Shown: positions 44,760 through 54,503, counted from the first letter of the stretch. The stretch is 64,000 nucleotides of DNA from Variovorax sp. Root473 (GCF_001426505.1 NZ_LMEV01000013.1:248001-312000), one strand, 5' to 3'. A program made the numbers and translations. The notes: generated from the letters alone by a model not told the origin.

Positions 44760-45224
44760 TTACTCGGCCAGCTCGTTCGCCAGCACCAGCAGTGCGCCCA
44801 TGCCCATCACGGCGCCGGGAAAGGCCCAGCCCGATTGCTTGGGCGGGGTCTGGTCGGGCGTGACCGGTTCCAGGTCGACGCCGACCTTCGGGCGGCGCGC
44901 ATCGACCACGTGGGTGGCCGCGTGCTCGCGCTTGAGTTGCTGCGTCAGGTCGGTCAGCGGGCCCTTGGCCAGCACCGCCGTCACCTGGCCGCCGTTGCGT
45001 TCGAGCAGCGGCAGCATCTGCGCCTGCACCTTGCTGAACCACTTGGCGCGCCAGTTCTCGCGCGCGCTGTGGCTCACCCACTTGCTGATGCGGTGTGTCA
45101 TGCGCGGCGCGCAGGCCACGAGCACCCAATGGCGTGCCACGACGTTGTCCGCATCCGGCGCCAGTTCGGCGAACTGCTCGCTGGCATAGACGGCGTCGTC
45201 GACGTAAAGAATGATCTTTTCCAT
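44760..45224 (-). CDS. Conserved hypothetical protein with C-terminal hydrophobic segment
   Basis: A 154-residue protein, MEKIILYVDDAVYASEQFAE at the N-terminus, a basic middle (THRISKWVSHSARENWRAKW), a nucleotide-binding-like alternation VTAVLAKGPLTDLTQQLKRE, and a hydrophobic C-terminus GWAFPGAVMGMGALLVLANE. The first 120 residues recall the alpha/beta layout of universal-stress or host-attachment proteins, but no motif is decisive. It lies 85 bases downstream of the TerC gene on the same strand and may be covered by the same riboswitch-controlled transcript. Confidence 0.7.
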   Translation of the reverse strand: MEKIILYVDDAVYASEQFAELAPDADNVVARHWVLVACAPRMTHRISKWVSHSARENWRAKWFSKVQAQMLPLLERNGGQVTAVLAKGPLTDLTQQLKREHAATHVVDARRPKVGVDLEPVTPDQTPPKQSGWAFPGAVMGMGALLVLANELAE

Positions 45225-45309
45225 GGGGGCTCTCCTTTGGTAGTTAGAGTGACAGAGACCGGATTGATGCAGGAAGTTTCAGTGTAAGGCGTTGGTCGGC
45301 CAAAGACGC

Positions 45310-46044
45310 TCAGTGGGCCGGGGTGGCGGGAGCCGGCTTGCGCGAGGCCACCCACTTGCCGATCGCCAGCACCAGCAGCGCACCGATGATGCCGGCGGCG
45401 TACTTGATGGTGTCGGTCTGCGGCACCTTCGGCACCCAGGTCCAGTTGGCGGGGTTGGCCAGGGCGGGGTCGGACACGGCCATCGTGCCGGCGATCCAGC
45501 CCAGCAGCATGCCGCCCAGCGTGATGATCATCGGGAAGCGGTCCATCAGCTTGATGACCAGCTGGCTGCCCCAGACGATGATCGGGATGCTCACGAGCAG
45601 ACCGAAGATCACCAGCGGCATCTGATGACCGTCGCCCGCGCCTTGTGCGGCACCGGCGATGGCGATCACGTTGTCCACGCTCATCACCAGGTCGGCAATG
45701 ATCACGGTCTTCACGGCACCCCAGAGCTTGTCGCTGCCGGTGATGTTGCCGTGCGCGTCGTCGTGGTCGGGGGCCAGCAGTTTCACGCCGATCCACAGCA
45801 GCAGGATTGCGCCCACCAGCTTCAGGAACGGAATCGCGAGCAGCGTGAGTGCGAAGAAGATCAGGATCACGCGCAGCACGATGGCGCCGGCGGTGCCCCA
45901 CAGGATGCCCTGGGTGCGTTGCGCGGGCGGCAGCTTGCGGCATGCCAGCGCGATGACGACAGCGTTGTCGCCGCCCAGAAGAATGTCGATCATGATGATC
46001 TGACCGACTGCGACCCAGAATTCCGGGGTCATGAACTGTTCCAT
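45310..46044 (-). CDS. TerC family membrane protein (riboswitch-controlled copy)
   Basis: A 244-residue paralogue of the protein at 25930. Acidic sites are QIIMIDILLGGDNAVVIALA and VMSVDNVIAIAGAAQGAG; further spans are ILIFFALTLLAIPFLKLVGA and VIFGLLVSIPIIVWGSQLVI. ATG 46044 gives MEQFMTPEFWVAVGQI. An upstream yybP-ykoY element implies manganese-induced expression and a role in Mn(II) export or in metal supply to exported enzymes. The hypothetical gene at 44760 follows on the same strand. Confidence 0.94.
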   Translation of the reverse strand: MEQFMTPEFWVAVGQIIMIDILLGGDNAVVIALACRKLPPAQRTQGILWGTAGAIVLRVILIFFALTLLAIPFLKLVGAILLLWIGVKLLAPDHDDAHGNITGSDKLWGAVKTVIIADLVMSVDNVIAIAGAAQGAGDGHQMPLVIFGLLVSIPIIVWGSQLVIKLMDRFPMIITLGGMLLGWIAGTMAVSDPALANPANWTWVPKVPQTDTIKYAAGIIGALLVLAIGKWVASRKPAPATPAH

Positions 46045-46219
46045 AGAGTCCTCATTGTCGTGGCAGCGCGCCCGCAGCTCCCTGGACGGGACCACGACGG
46101 GCAGCGGCATGCCGATGCGTTTCGATTCACCCTGCGCGGGTGCGGTCGAAAGCGGGGGAGCGAAGGCCGGGTGACACCGGGGACTTGCGAACGCTTCGAC
46201 CAAACCTGCGCAGGTTCAA

Positions 46220-46366
46220 ATCGAAGGTCTTGCTCGACAACAGCAGGCGCGCCGACAGGTGTCTGCGCGTGTGTCGCCCGCCAGGCCGGAAGTGTTGTGC
46301 TTCGTATTGACGACCTGACGATTCACGCTGCCCGGAGACAGCGATCGGGAGCTACTCCCCTTCGTG
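46220..46366 (-). promoter_or_regulatory. yybP-ykoY (manganese) riboswitch upstream of TerC gene
   Basis: On the minus strand the element opens with CGAAGGGGAGTAGCTCCCG (46364 downwards) and closes with GCAAGACCTTCGA (ending 46222); CGAAGG and CCTTCG pair as stem P1. Between them are CGTCAGGTCGTCAATACGAA and CCTGGCGGGCGACA. GGGGAGTAG, the GTCAATACG segment and CAAGACCTT are family hallmarks. The remaining 175-base leader holds a palindrome (AACCTGCGCAGGTT, 46203-46216) that may take part in the expression switch. The rest of 46045-46551 carries the riboswitch promoter and that of the + strand gene at 46552; no gene is seen there. Confidence 0.88.
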
Positions 46367-46551
46367 GGCGGGATTAGAGCATTGAAGACCGCGCCGAGGC
46401 AACAGAAAGTTTTCTTTAAATTCGAGATCGATTCTTCCGCAGGCCCCACGTACTGGTCAATGCATGCTCTATTTTTCGTAGCGCCTATGGCCCTAAAGAG
46501 GAGCGGGACATTGCGGGACTATGATCGCCGCTCGCTGTTTTTTCACGTTCC

Positions 46552-47016
46552 ATGGCCGCCATCCACATCACCGACATCGAGGCCGCCATCAACCACTGGC
46601 GCGAGAAGTCTCCCTCGCCCGACGGCATCACGCTGGCGCCCGAATTGCGCGCACTGGCCGAGGTCTACGCGCTCATGGTCTTTCACCACGAAGACGAGGT
46701 CGACGAGGTCGGCTTTCCTCCCAAGGCCTGGGCCGCCTGGCTCGACTGGTACCACAGCACGCCCGACACGCCCTGCATCGCGATCTGCTCGACGAGCCAG
46801 GGCGACGACCAGTGCAAGGGCTGCGGGCGCACCTTCGACGAGGTGCAGTACTGGCCGGCCATGACGCCGGTCGAGAAGCGCGTCACCTGGCGCCGCATCA
46901 CCATGGAAGACTCGGCCTGGCGCTTCAACCGCTATGCCGAGCGCGCGCGCGAAGCCGAGCCCAGCGTCGCGGAGCCCGAGGTCGATCCCGACGACGACAC
47001 GCGCTGGGCACCCTGA
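46552..47016 (+). CDS. DUF3717-DUF1289 protein
   Basis: A 154-residue protein with two small domains. Residues 1-50 (IHITDIEAAINHWREKSPSP, APELRALAEVYALMVFH) match DUF3717, a Burkholderiales domain. Residues 73-115 (CIAICSTSQGDDQCKGCGRT then FDEVQYWPAMTPVEKRVTWR) match DUF1289, with four cysteines likely binding a metal. Acidic C-terminus. Function unknown. The DUF2007 gene begins two bases after its stop. Confidence 0.85.
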   Translation: MAAIHITDIEAAINHWREKSPSPDGITLAPELRALAEVYALMVFHHEDEVDEVGFPPKAWAAWLDWYHSTPDTPCIAICSTSQGDDQCKGCGRTFDEVQYWPAMTPVEKRVTWRRITMEDSAWRFNRYAERAREAEPSVAEPEVDPDDDTRWAP

Positions 47017-47018
47017 CC

Positions 47019-47324
47019 ATGCGCCGCCTCGCGCAAGCCCCGAACCTCGCGATCGCGACCGTGTGGGCGCACGCGCTGTGCGAGGAGGGCGTGGCTGCCA
47101 CGGTGCAGCGCGAATTCCTCGGTGCGGTCATGGGCCAGCTGCCGCCCGACCAGTGCCTGCCCGAAATCTGGATCGACGACGAATCGCAGTACGAACTCGC
47201 GAAGCGCCTGCTGCACGAACTGCAGAACCGCCCACAACGCAGCTGGCGCTGCGTGTGCGGCGAGCAGGTCGAAGGTGGTTTCGAGCAGTGCTGGCAGTGC
47301 GGCGAGATGATGCCCGCTGCCTAG
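47019..47324 (+). CDS. DUF2007-type protein with C-terminal zinc ribbon
   Basis: A 101-residue protein. The N-terminal 70 residues (APNLAIATVWAHALCEEGVA, LPEIWIDDESQYELAKRLLH) have the DUF2007 'putative signal transducing' layout; the last 30 contain WRCVCGEQVEGGFEQCWQCG, a four-cysteine zinc ribbon. It is cotranscribed with the DUF3717-DUF1289 gene, two bases upstream. Both partners carry Cys4 clusters. Role unknown. Confidence 0.82.
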   Translation: MRRLAQAPNLAIATVWAHALCEEGVAATVQREFLGAVMGQLPPDQCLPEIWIDDESQYELAKRLLHELQNRPQRSWRCVCGEQVEGGFEQCWQCGEMMPAA

Positions 47325-47334
47325 CGGCGCGGGT

Positions 47335-47895
47335 TCACTTCCAGCGCAGCAGTTCGACGTCGATGCTGTTCACGCCGTCGCCCAGCGTCAGCGTGCTTTC
47401 CTGGATCGTCGCCTGCAGCTGCATGCTGCGCTGCGCCAGCTTGGCGAGCGCCTGCGAGGCCTCGGTCGGCACGCGATAGACCTTCAGGTTCTGCGGCCGC
47501 GTGAGCTTGTTCTCGATGCCGCGCCACCAGATCTCGGCCGCGTGGTTGAAGCAGTAGACGATCACCTCGTCCGCCTTGCCGCAGGCCTTGATGATGGGCT
47601 TGTCTTCCGGCTGGCCGACCTCGATCCAGATCTTGGTCTGGCCCGTGAAGTCGCGCAGCCACACGTCGGGCTCCTCGACGTTCGACAGGCCCGCGCCGAA
47701 GGCCAGCGTGCCGTCGCCGTTGCAGATGTCCTGCAGCTGGTGCGCGTTGAGCGCGAGCGCGACCAGCCGGATCATCATCCGCTCGTCGGTCTCGCTGGGG
47801 TGGCGCGCCAGGGTCAGCGCATGGTCGGCGTAGTAGCCGTGGTCGATGTCGGCCACCGCGAGGGTGGCCTTGAAGATGGTGGATTTGAGGGCCAT
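47335..47895 (-). CDS. yaeQ: YaeQ family protein
   Basis: A 186-residue YaeQ. Typical sequence: MALKSTIFKATLAVADIDHG, HALTLARHPSETDERMMIRL, LGDWNP-position GAGLSNVEEPDVWLRDFTGQ and IWIEVGQPEDKPIIKACGKA, which contain the conserved E/D and K residues of its PD-(D/E)XK-like fold. Its cellular role is unsettled, although YaeQ from enterobacteria suppresses loss of RfaH. It converges with the DUF2007 gene. Confidence 0.94.
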   Translation of the reverse strand: MALKSTIFKATLAVADIDHGYYADHALTLARHPSETDERMMIRLVALALNAHQLQDICNGDGTLAFGAGLSNVEEPDVWLRDFTGQTKIWIEVGQPEDKPIIKACGKADEVIVYCFNHAAEIWWRGIENKLTRPQNLKVYRVPTEASQALAKLAQRSMQLQATIQESTLTLGDGVNSIDVELLRWK

Positions 47896-47941
47896 GGGTG
47901 CGCGAGTGTAGGCCCGACGCCCTCCCGCGCACCCTCGGGCT

Positions 47942-50107
47942 TCAGAACGCCAGCGACGCCTGCAGGTACAGCGTGCGCGGCTGGCCCACGTACTTGCCGC
48001 CGTTGTTGTCGACCGAGCGGTTGTAGTAGCGGCGGTCGAACAGGTTCTTCACGCCCACGGCCAGCTTGAGGTGGCTCAGCGAGGGGCCGAAGTCGTAGGC
48101 AGCGCGCAGGTTCATCGTGGCGTAGCCGGGGATGTCGCCGAGCCGGCCGGTCGCATCTTCCAGCGTGATGTACCTCGCGCCGTCGTCGGGCGCGCCCGGC
48201 GAGCGCTGCTTCGATTGCGCGTACACGTCGGCATTGATCGTCCACGGCCCGCGCTCGTAGCGCGCGCCCAGCGTGGCCACCTGGCGCGAGTAGAACGGCA
48301 GGTCGCGGCCGGCGAAGGCGCCGGCCTTCGAGGTCGCCTGCGTGTACGTGTAGGTGCCCGACACGGACAGCCCCTTGAGCGCGTTGCTCAGGCTGCCCAG
48401 GTCGTAGCGCAGCGCCGACTCCAGCCCGCGGTGGCGCGTGGCGCCCAGATCGGTCCACTGGCTGACTTCGCCGGTGATGGAGCGCGCCAGCTGCAGCTCC
48501 TTGTCGAAGTTGATGTTGAACAGCGTCAGCTCGCCGCTCCAGGCCTCGCCCTTGTAGTGCGTGCCGATCTCGTAGGTCTTGGCCTTCTCGGGATGCAGGC
48601 CACTGGTCGACTGCGCCAGTTGCGCGTACTGCTGCGGTCCGAACGACACGCCGGCATTGGCGAACACCGACCAGCGCTCGCTCATGCGGTAGAGCACCGA
48701 CAGCGTGGGCAGCACCTCGTTGGAATCGATCTTCGGATAGATCGCGCTGGTGATCCGGCCGCTCGCCATGTTGAAGACATCGTTGTGCGAGCGGATCGAT
48801 TCGTAGCGCACGCCGGGCGTGACCGTCCAGTTGCCGAAGTCGATGCGGTCGTCGATGTAGACCGCGTGCGCCGTCGTGCCGCCCTTGCTGAACTGGTACG
48901 TGGGCTGGGCCAGCGAATAGGCGTCGAAGCCCGGGCGCGGCCGGTAGTAGCTGCTGCGCGTGGCCACTTCGGAGGCCTCTTCCTTGAGGTAGCGCGCGCC
49001 GACGCTGATTTCCTGCACCACGCTGCCGGAGTCGATCAGGCGCGAGTAGCGCGGCTCGAAGGCGTAGGTCTTGTAATGGCGCGGGGCAGCGGTGAGGCGG
49101 CGCTGGCCGGCGCTGTTGCCCGAGCCTTCCTGCTCGAGGTGGCTGCCGCGGAACGAGTCCGTGTAGTAGGTCAGCATCTCGAACTTGTTCACGCCGTCGT
49201 TGTGCGTGTACTTGACCGAGCCGTCGGTGCGGCTGCCGCTGAACTCGTCGAAGGGGCGGTCCGACTGGAACGGGTTGGCCGCGAACTGCGCGGTGGTCAG
49301 CCCGCCCGGCATGCTCGCGCTGCCTTCGAAGCGATGCAGCGTCACCGCGATGTCGTCGGTCTTCGAGAGGCGGTAGGCGCCCTTGAGCATCAGGTCGTCG
49401 ATGCGCGTCTTGTCGTTGCTCTGGCGAAAGCCGTTGCCGTGCGTGCCCGAATACAGCAGCGCCAGGCCGAGGCCGTTCTCGTTGGTGCCGCCGATGAACA
49501 GCGTGGGCGTGGACTTGGTGCCGCCGCCATGGCTGGCGCTTTCGACGCCCACGCCCACTTCGCCCGCGAACTGCTTCGGAATCGAACGCGTCACGAAGTT
49601 GATGATGCCGCCCACGTTCTGCGGGCCATAGCGCACCGAGCCCGCGCCGCGCACCACGTCGACCGCCTCGAGGCTCCCGAGCGCCACCGGCGCCAGCGAC
49701 AGCTGCGGCTGGCCGTAGGGCGCGTAGGCCACGGGCACGCCGTCGATCAGCACGGTGGAGCGGAACGACAGCCGCGAGGTCAGGCCGCGCACGCCCACGT
49801 TGAGCGAGAGGTCGCTGCCGCCCGTGCCGCTGCTTTCCTGCACCTGCACGCCGGGCACCTGGCGCAGCACGTCGCGCACGCTGGCGGCGCCGCTCTCCTG
49901 GATCTGCTGGCGTTCGACGATGCTGCGCGCGCCGGCATGCTCGAGCACCCGGGTCTCGCTGGGCGAGCCGAGCCAGTCGCCGGTGACGGTGATGGCCTCG
50001 AGCGACTTCGATGGATCGGCCCCGGGCTCGGCATCGGCCGCCAGGCTCTGGAAGCTGATGGGAAAGAGCGCCATCGCGATGGCGGCGGTTTTGGTTTTCT
50101 TGAACAT
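47942..50107 (-). CDS. TonB-dependent outer-membrane receptor (FecA-like)
   Basis: A 721-residue receptor. A signal peptide (AIAMALFPISFQSLA) precedes the TonB box region (SLEAITVTGDWLG), plug domain (SIVERQQIQESGAASVRDVL, NVGVRGL, LIDGVPVAYAPYGQPQLSLA, VVRGAGSVRYGPQNVGGIIN) and a 22-strand barrel ending DNNGGKYVGQPRTLYLQASL then AF, closest to FecA. No N-terminal signalling domain is present. Iron(III) citrate or another siderophore is the likely ligand; no fecIR or transport genes are adjacent. A strong GAGGAGG ribosome site precedes ATG 50107. Confidence 0.92.
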   Translation of the reverse strand: MFKKTKTAAIAMALFPISFQSLAADAEPGADPSKSLEAITVTGDWLGSPSETRVLEHAGARSIVERQQIQESGAASVRDVLRQVPGVQVQESSGTGGSDLSLNVGVRGLTSRLSFRSTVLIDGVPVAYAPYGQPQLSLAPVALGSLEAVDVVRGAGSVRYGPQNVGGIINFVTRSIPKQFAGEVGVGVESASHGGGTKSTPTLFIGGTNENGLGLALLYSGTHGNGFRQSNDKTRIDDLMLKGAYRLSKTDDIAVTLHRFEGSASMPGGLTTAQFAANPFQSDRPFDEFSGSRTDGSVKYTHNDGVNKFEMLTYYTDSFRGSHLEQEGSGNSAGQRRLTAAPRHYKTYAFEPRYSRLIDSGSVVQEISVGARYLKEEASEVATRSSYYRPRPGFDAYSLAQPTYQFSKGGTTAHAVYIDDRIDFGNWTVTPGVRYESIRSHNDVFNMASGRITSAIYPKIDSNEVLPTLSVLYRMSERWSVFANAGVSFGPQQYAQLAQSTSGLHPEKAKTYEIGTHYKGEAWSGELTLFNINFDKELQLARSITGEVSQWTDLGATRHRGLESALRYDLGSLSNALKGLSVSGTYTYTQATSKAGAFAGRDLPFYSRQVATLGARYERGPWTINADVYAQSKQRSPGAPDDGARYITLEDATGRLGDIPGYATMNLRAAYDFGPSLSHLKLAVGVKNLFDRRYYNRSVDNNGGKYVGQPRTLYLQASLAF

Positions 50108-50292
50108 GGTTTTTTCCTCCTCTGGTTGTCGAGGGCGTTGTTGTCTTTGTTCGTCTGCCTGGCGGTGTGTGCCTCGGGCGCGCTCAACCCGCGCGGGCGG
50201 GCCCTCGGGGAAGCATGGGCCAGTGGCGTCTGGGCGGGGCGCGCAGCATGAACAACGGGAGCGTGGGAGCGTCCGGCGGGGTTGTCGGCTGG

Positions 50293-50313
50293 CGTGCCCC
50301 GAGGCGGGGCACG
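50293..50313 (-). terminator. Hairpin in the purB-receptor gap
   Basis: CGTGCCCC (50293-50300) and GGGGCACG (50306-50313) form an 8-base stem without a T run, about 85 bases after the purB stop. It may weakly end purB transcription. The rest of the 288-base gap (50108-50395) shows no gene and no clear Fur box. Confidence 0.35.
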
Positions 50314-50395
50314 TTGGCTGGAGAGAGGGGGCCGAGCCGCGTACGACGCGCACCGGCCGTGGGCGGCACGGGCCGGTGGACCGTCGCGGGGGAAC

Positions 50396-51784
<1,389 letters not shown>

Positions 51785-51893
51785 TTAGGCGGCCGCCGGG
51801 TGGGCGCGGCGCGGGGGATTCGGGCGTCGTCTTTTTCCGTTCACCTAAAATGCCTGCGAACAAACGTTAACAAGCGATGGGGAGAGAGCCTTC

Positions 51894-52505
51894 ATGAAAC
51901 TGATCGGATCCGCCGCCAGTCCTTATGTGCGCAAGGTGCGCGTGGTGCTGGCCGAAAAGCGGCTCGACTACCAGTTCGTGATCGAAGACGTCTGGTCCGC
52001 CGACACCACGATCGCCCATTCGAATCCGCTGGGCAAGGTGCCGTGCCTGATCATGGAAGGCGGCGAGGCGATGTTCGACTCGCGCGTCATCGTCGAGTAC
52101 ATCGACACCCTGTCGCCCGTGGGCAAGCTCATTCCGCAGCAAAGCCGCGAGCGTGCCGAGGTCAAGACCTGGGAAGCGCTGGCCGACGGCGTCATGGACG
52201 CCGGCGTGCTCTGGCGCCTCGAAGCCACCTGGACCGGCCGCGCCGACGGCGAGCGCAGCGCCGCCTGGATCGAGCGCCAGCGCGCCAAGGTCGAGGACGG
52301 CGTGGCCGCCATGGCCAAGGGCCTGGGCGACAAGCCCTTCTGCAGCGGCATCCACCTGAGCCTGTCGGACATCGCGGTCGGCTGCGCGCTGGGCTGGCTG
52401 GGGCTGCGTTTTCCCGAAATCGACTGGCGCGGCGAGCACGCCAACCTGGCCCGGCTTTACGACAAGCTCATGCTGCGGCCGAGTTTCATCGACACCCAGC
52501 CCTGA
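51894..52505 (+). CDS. Glutathione S-transferase family protein
   Basis: A 203-residue GST. The thioredoxin-fold N-terminal domain has GSAASPYVRKVRVVLAEKRL, NPLGKVPCLIMEGGEAMFDS and RVIVEYIDTL; the helical C-terminal domain has FCSGIHLSLSDIAVGCALGW with the N-capping Asp. It is closest to the YibF group. A ribosome site GGGAGAG precedes the ATG. A terminator follows at 52512. Confidence 0.93.
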   Translation: MKLIGSAASPYVRKVRVVLAEKRLDYQFVIEDVWSADTTIAHSNPLGKVPCLIMEGGEAMFDSRVIVEYIDTLSPVGKLIPQQSRERAEVKTWEALADGVMDAGVLWRLEATWTGRADGERSAAWIERQRAKVEDGVAAMAKGLGDKPFCSGIHLSLSDIAVGCALGWLGLRFPEIDWRGEHANLARLYDKLMLRPSFIDTQP

Positions 52506-52511
52506 AACGAC

Positions 52512-52537
52512 AAAGCGCCCCGTGGGGCGCTTTTTTC
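52512..52537 (+). terminator. Rho-independent terminator of the GST gene
   Basis: AAAGCGCCCC (52512-52521) and GGGGCGCTTT (52524-52533) with T's continuing to 52536. It is compact and sits six bases after the stop codon. Confidence 0.85.
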
Positions 52538-52643
52538 TTGGGGCCGTTCGGGCCACCGCATGCTGGAAGGCCGAGGGGGCGCTGCGTCATCGCGGGCCCC
52601 GCTTTCGGCGGGAAGACAAAAATGCTGCGAGGCGCCCCGACAC

Positions 52644-52673
52644 GAAGGAGGGAGGGAGGGAGGAGGAGAAGAA
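52644..52673 (+). repeat. Polypurine tract with G-quadruplex potential
   Basis: An unbroken run of about 30 purines, mainly GGAGGGAGGGAGGGAGGAGG (52647-52666), lies in the gene-free stretch 52538-52833. Three GGG runs plus flanking GG pairs separated by single A's are able to form a G-quadruplex or a triplex. No coding frame with family support covers it. Confidence 0.6.
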
Positions 52674-52833
52674 TCGCCTCGGGATTTCAACCGGACGGCA
52701 GGCGCCCGGAAGACCTCGCAACATGAAAACCTGTGGGCCTTGGCCGCCCACGCCAAGTATGAGCGCGGGTCTTGACGCACGGTTCCCCGTCGACTGGTAA
52801 ACGTTTGTGACGTGCAGTTCACATTGAAAGAGA

Positions 52834-52868
52834 CGCATCGGTAAACAATATTACCGATGCGCTTTTTT
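52834..52868 (+). terminator. Rho-independent terminator with no assigned gene
   Basis: CGCATCGGTAA (52834-52844) pairs with TTACCGATGCG (52851-52861), then CTTTTTT. The nearest + strand gene (GST) already has its own terminator 300 bases earlier, so this element probably ends an unannotated short RNA, or serves the minus-strand peroxidase gene at 52884 in reverse. Confidence 0.75.
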
Positions 52869-52883
52869 ATGAACTGATCAGTC

Positions 52884-53498
52884 TTAATTCGCCCCGAGCT
52901 GTTTCTCGATGACGCTCACAAAGCCGGCTTCGTCCGGCGCCGTCATGCTCGACCACGCCTGCACGACCTTGCCGTCGCGCCCGATCAGGTACTTGTAGAA
53001 GTTCCACTTCGGCGTCGTGCCCGAGGCCTGCGCGAGCTGCTTGAACAGCGGGTTGGCATCGGTGCCGCGCACGGCCGACTTGGCGAACATCGGGAATTTC
53101 ACGCCGAAGGTGCTTTCACAGAAGTCGGCGATTTCCTTGTTGGAGCCCGATTCCTGCGAGAAGTCGTTCGACGGGAAGCCCAGCACCACGAGGCCGCGCG
53201 CGCGGTACTTCATGTCCAGCGCCTCCAGCCCCTTGTACTGCGGGGTGAAGCCGCAAAAACTGGCCGTGTTGACCACCAGGACCACTTTTCCAGAGTACTG
53301 GCAAAGGTCCTGGGGCTTTTCATCCTGCAGCCGCGCAAAGCTGTGCTGCAGGATCGCCGGGCACCCGGTGGCGCCCCCCGTCGCGGGCGCGGCGGGGGGG
53401 GGCTGGGCGCCCGCCGACAGGGCTGCCGCGAGGCCCGCCACGAGGGAAAAGGCCGTGGCGCAACGTCGCAACATCGACAATCGGGCGGGGGTTCGCAT
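52884..53498 (-). CDS. Glutathione peroxidase, predicted periplasmic
   Basis: A 204-residue cysteine-type glutathione peroxidase/thioredoxin peroxidase. A signal peptide (CATAFSLVAGLAAALSAGAQ) and Pro/Ala linker precede the catalytic domain: VVLVVNTASFCGFTPQYKGL (peroxidatic Cys), LGFPSNDFSQESGSNKEI, FCESTFGVKFPMFAKSAVRG and KWNFYKYLIGRDGKVVQAWS. It reduces hydroperoxides, apparently outside the cytoplasm. A run of nine G's (53394-53402, C's in the coding strand) encodes part of the PPP in the linker, just after the signal peptide. Confidence 0.94.
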   Translation of the reverse strand: MRTPARLSMLRRCATAFSLVAGLAAALSAGAQPPPAAPATGGATGCPAILQHSFARLQDEKPQDLCQYSGKVVLVVNTASFCGFTPQYKGLEALDMKYRARGLVVLGFPSNDFSQESGSNKEIADFCESTFGVKFPMFAKSAVRGTDANPLFKQLAQASGTTPKWNFYKYLIGRDGKVVQAWSSMTAPDEAGFVSVIEKQLGAN

Positions 53499-53626
53499 GA
53501 CGGGCTCCTGGATCGAAAAAAGGGGGCGAATCTATGGCGCGGGCGCGCGCGTAACCACATCATCGCGCGTCTGTCACGGGCGCGCCAAACGGCCCGATTA
53601 AAATCGGCGGCCATTGAAAGACTTTG

Positions 53627-54484
53627 ATGCTCTACCCGGAACTCTTCAGACAACTCGAATCCGTCCGCTGGGACATGGACAAGGACATTCCCTGGCAGTC
53701 GTTCGACGCGTCCTTGCTGACCGAAGAGCAGGCGCAAACCATCAAGATGAATGCCATCACCGAGTGGTCGGCGTTGCCGGCCACCGAGATGTTCTTGCGC
53801 GACAACCGGCACGATAGCGATTTCTCGGCGTTCATGTCGATCTGGTTCTTCGAAGAGCAGAAGCACTCGCTGGTGCTGATGGAGTACCTGAAGCGCTTCA
53901 GCCCGCAGCACGCGCCCACCGAGCAGGAGCTGCACGACGTGCGCTTCGACTTCGACCCCGCGCCCCCGCTCGAAACCCTCATGCTGCATTTCTGCGGCGA
54001 GATCCGCCTCAACCACTGGTACCGCCGCGCCGCCCAGTGGCACACCGAGCCGGTCATCAAGCACATCTACACCACGCTGAGCCAGGACGAAGCCCGCCAC
54101 GGCGGCGCCTACCTGCGCTACATGAAGCGCGCCATGGAAAAGTTCGGCGACGAGGCCCGCGCCGCCTTCACCAAGGTCGGCGTGCTCATGGCCAGTGCGC
54201 GCCGCACCGCCCAGGCGCTGCACCCGACCAACCTGCACGTGAACAAGGCGCTGTTCCCGAACGACACCATCCAGAGCCGCATGCCCGACCCCGACTGGCT
54301 CGAGCACTGGCTGGACAAGCAGATCAAGTTCGACGCCGTCTGGGAAACCAAGGTCGGCGAGCGCATCCTGCACAACCTGAGCCTGCTGATGAACCGCAGC
54401 TTCAAGACCGTGCAGGAACTCAACCGCTACCGCAAGGAAGTCTCGGCCTCGCTGGGCCCCAAGCCCGAATACCAGGGCGCCTGA
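53627..54484 (+). CDS. Ferritin-like di-iron protein (acyl-ACP desaturase-like)
   Basis: A 285-residue all-helical protein with two iron-binding helix motifs: SIWFFEEQKHSLVLMEYLKR (E-E..H) and TTLSQDEARHGGAYLRYMKR (DEARH), plus ITEWSALPATEMFLRD and MLHFCGEIRLNHWY that supply the other carboxylates. This is the ferritin-like/acyl-ACP desaturase group; the substrate is unknown. ATG 53627 directly follows a TTG and is preferred. A strong terminator follows. Confidence 0.8.
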   Translation: MLYPELFRQLESVRWDMDKDIPWQSFDASLLTEEQAQTIKMNAITEWSALPATEMFLRDNRHDSDFSAFMSIWFFEEQKHSLVLMEYLKRFSPQHAPTEQELHDVRFDFDPAPPLETLMLHFCGEIRLNHWYRRAAQWHTEPVIKHIYTTLSQDEARHGGAYLRYMKRAMEKFGDEARAAFTKVGVLMASARRTAQALHPTNLHVNKALFPNDTIQSRMPDPDWLEHWLDKQIKFDAVWETKVGERILHNLSLLMNRSFKTVQELNRYRKEVSASLGPKPEYQGA

Positions 54485-54503
54485 GCCGCCCCGGTCTTCG
54501 ATG

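Noticed and set aside
50108..50300. Possible cobalamin riboswitch before the TonB-dependent receptor (a GCCACTGG segment on the minus strand)
   Set aside because: No B12-box (AGCC-GGAGACC type) sequence or matching stems follow, and the receptor is closest to FecA.
50108..50395. Fur box before the receptor gene
   Set aside because: No AT-rich 19-base dyad resembling GATAATGATAATCATTATC was found in this GC-rich gap.
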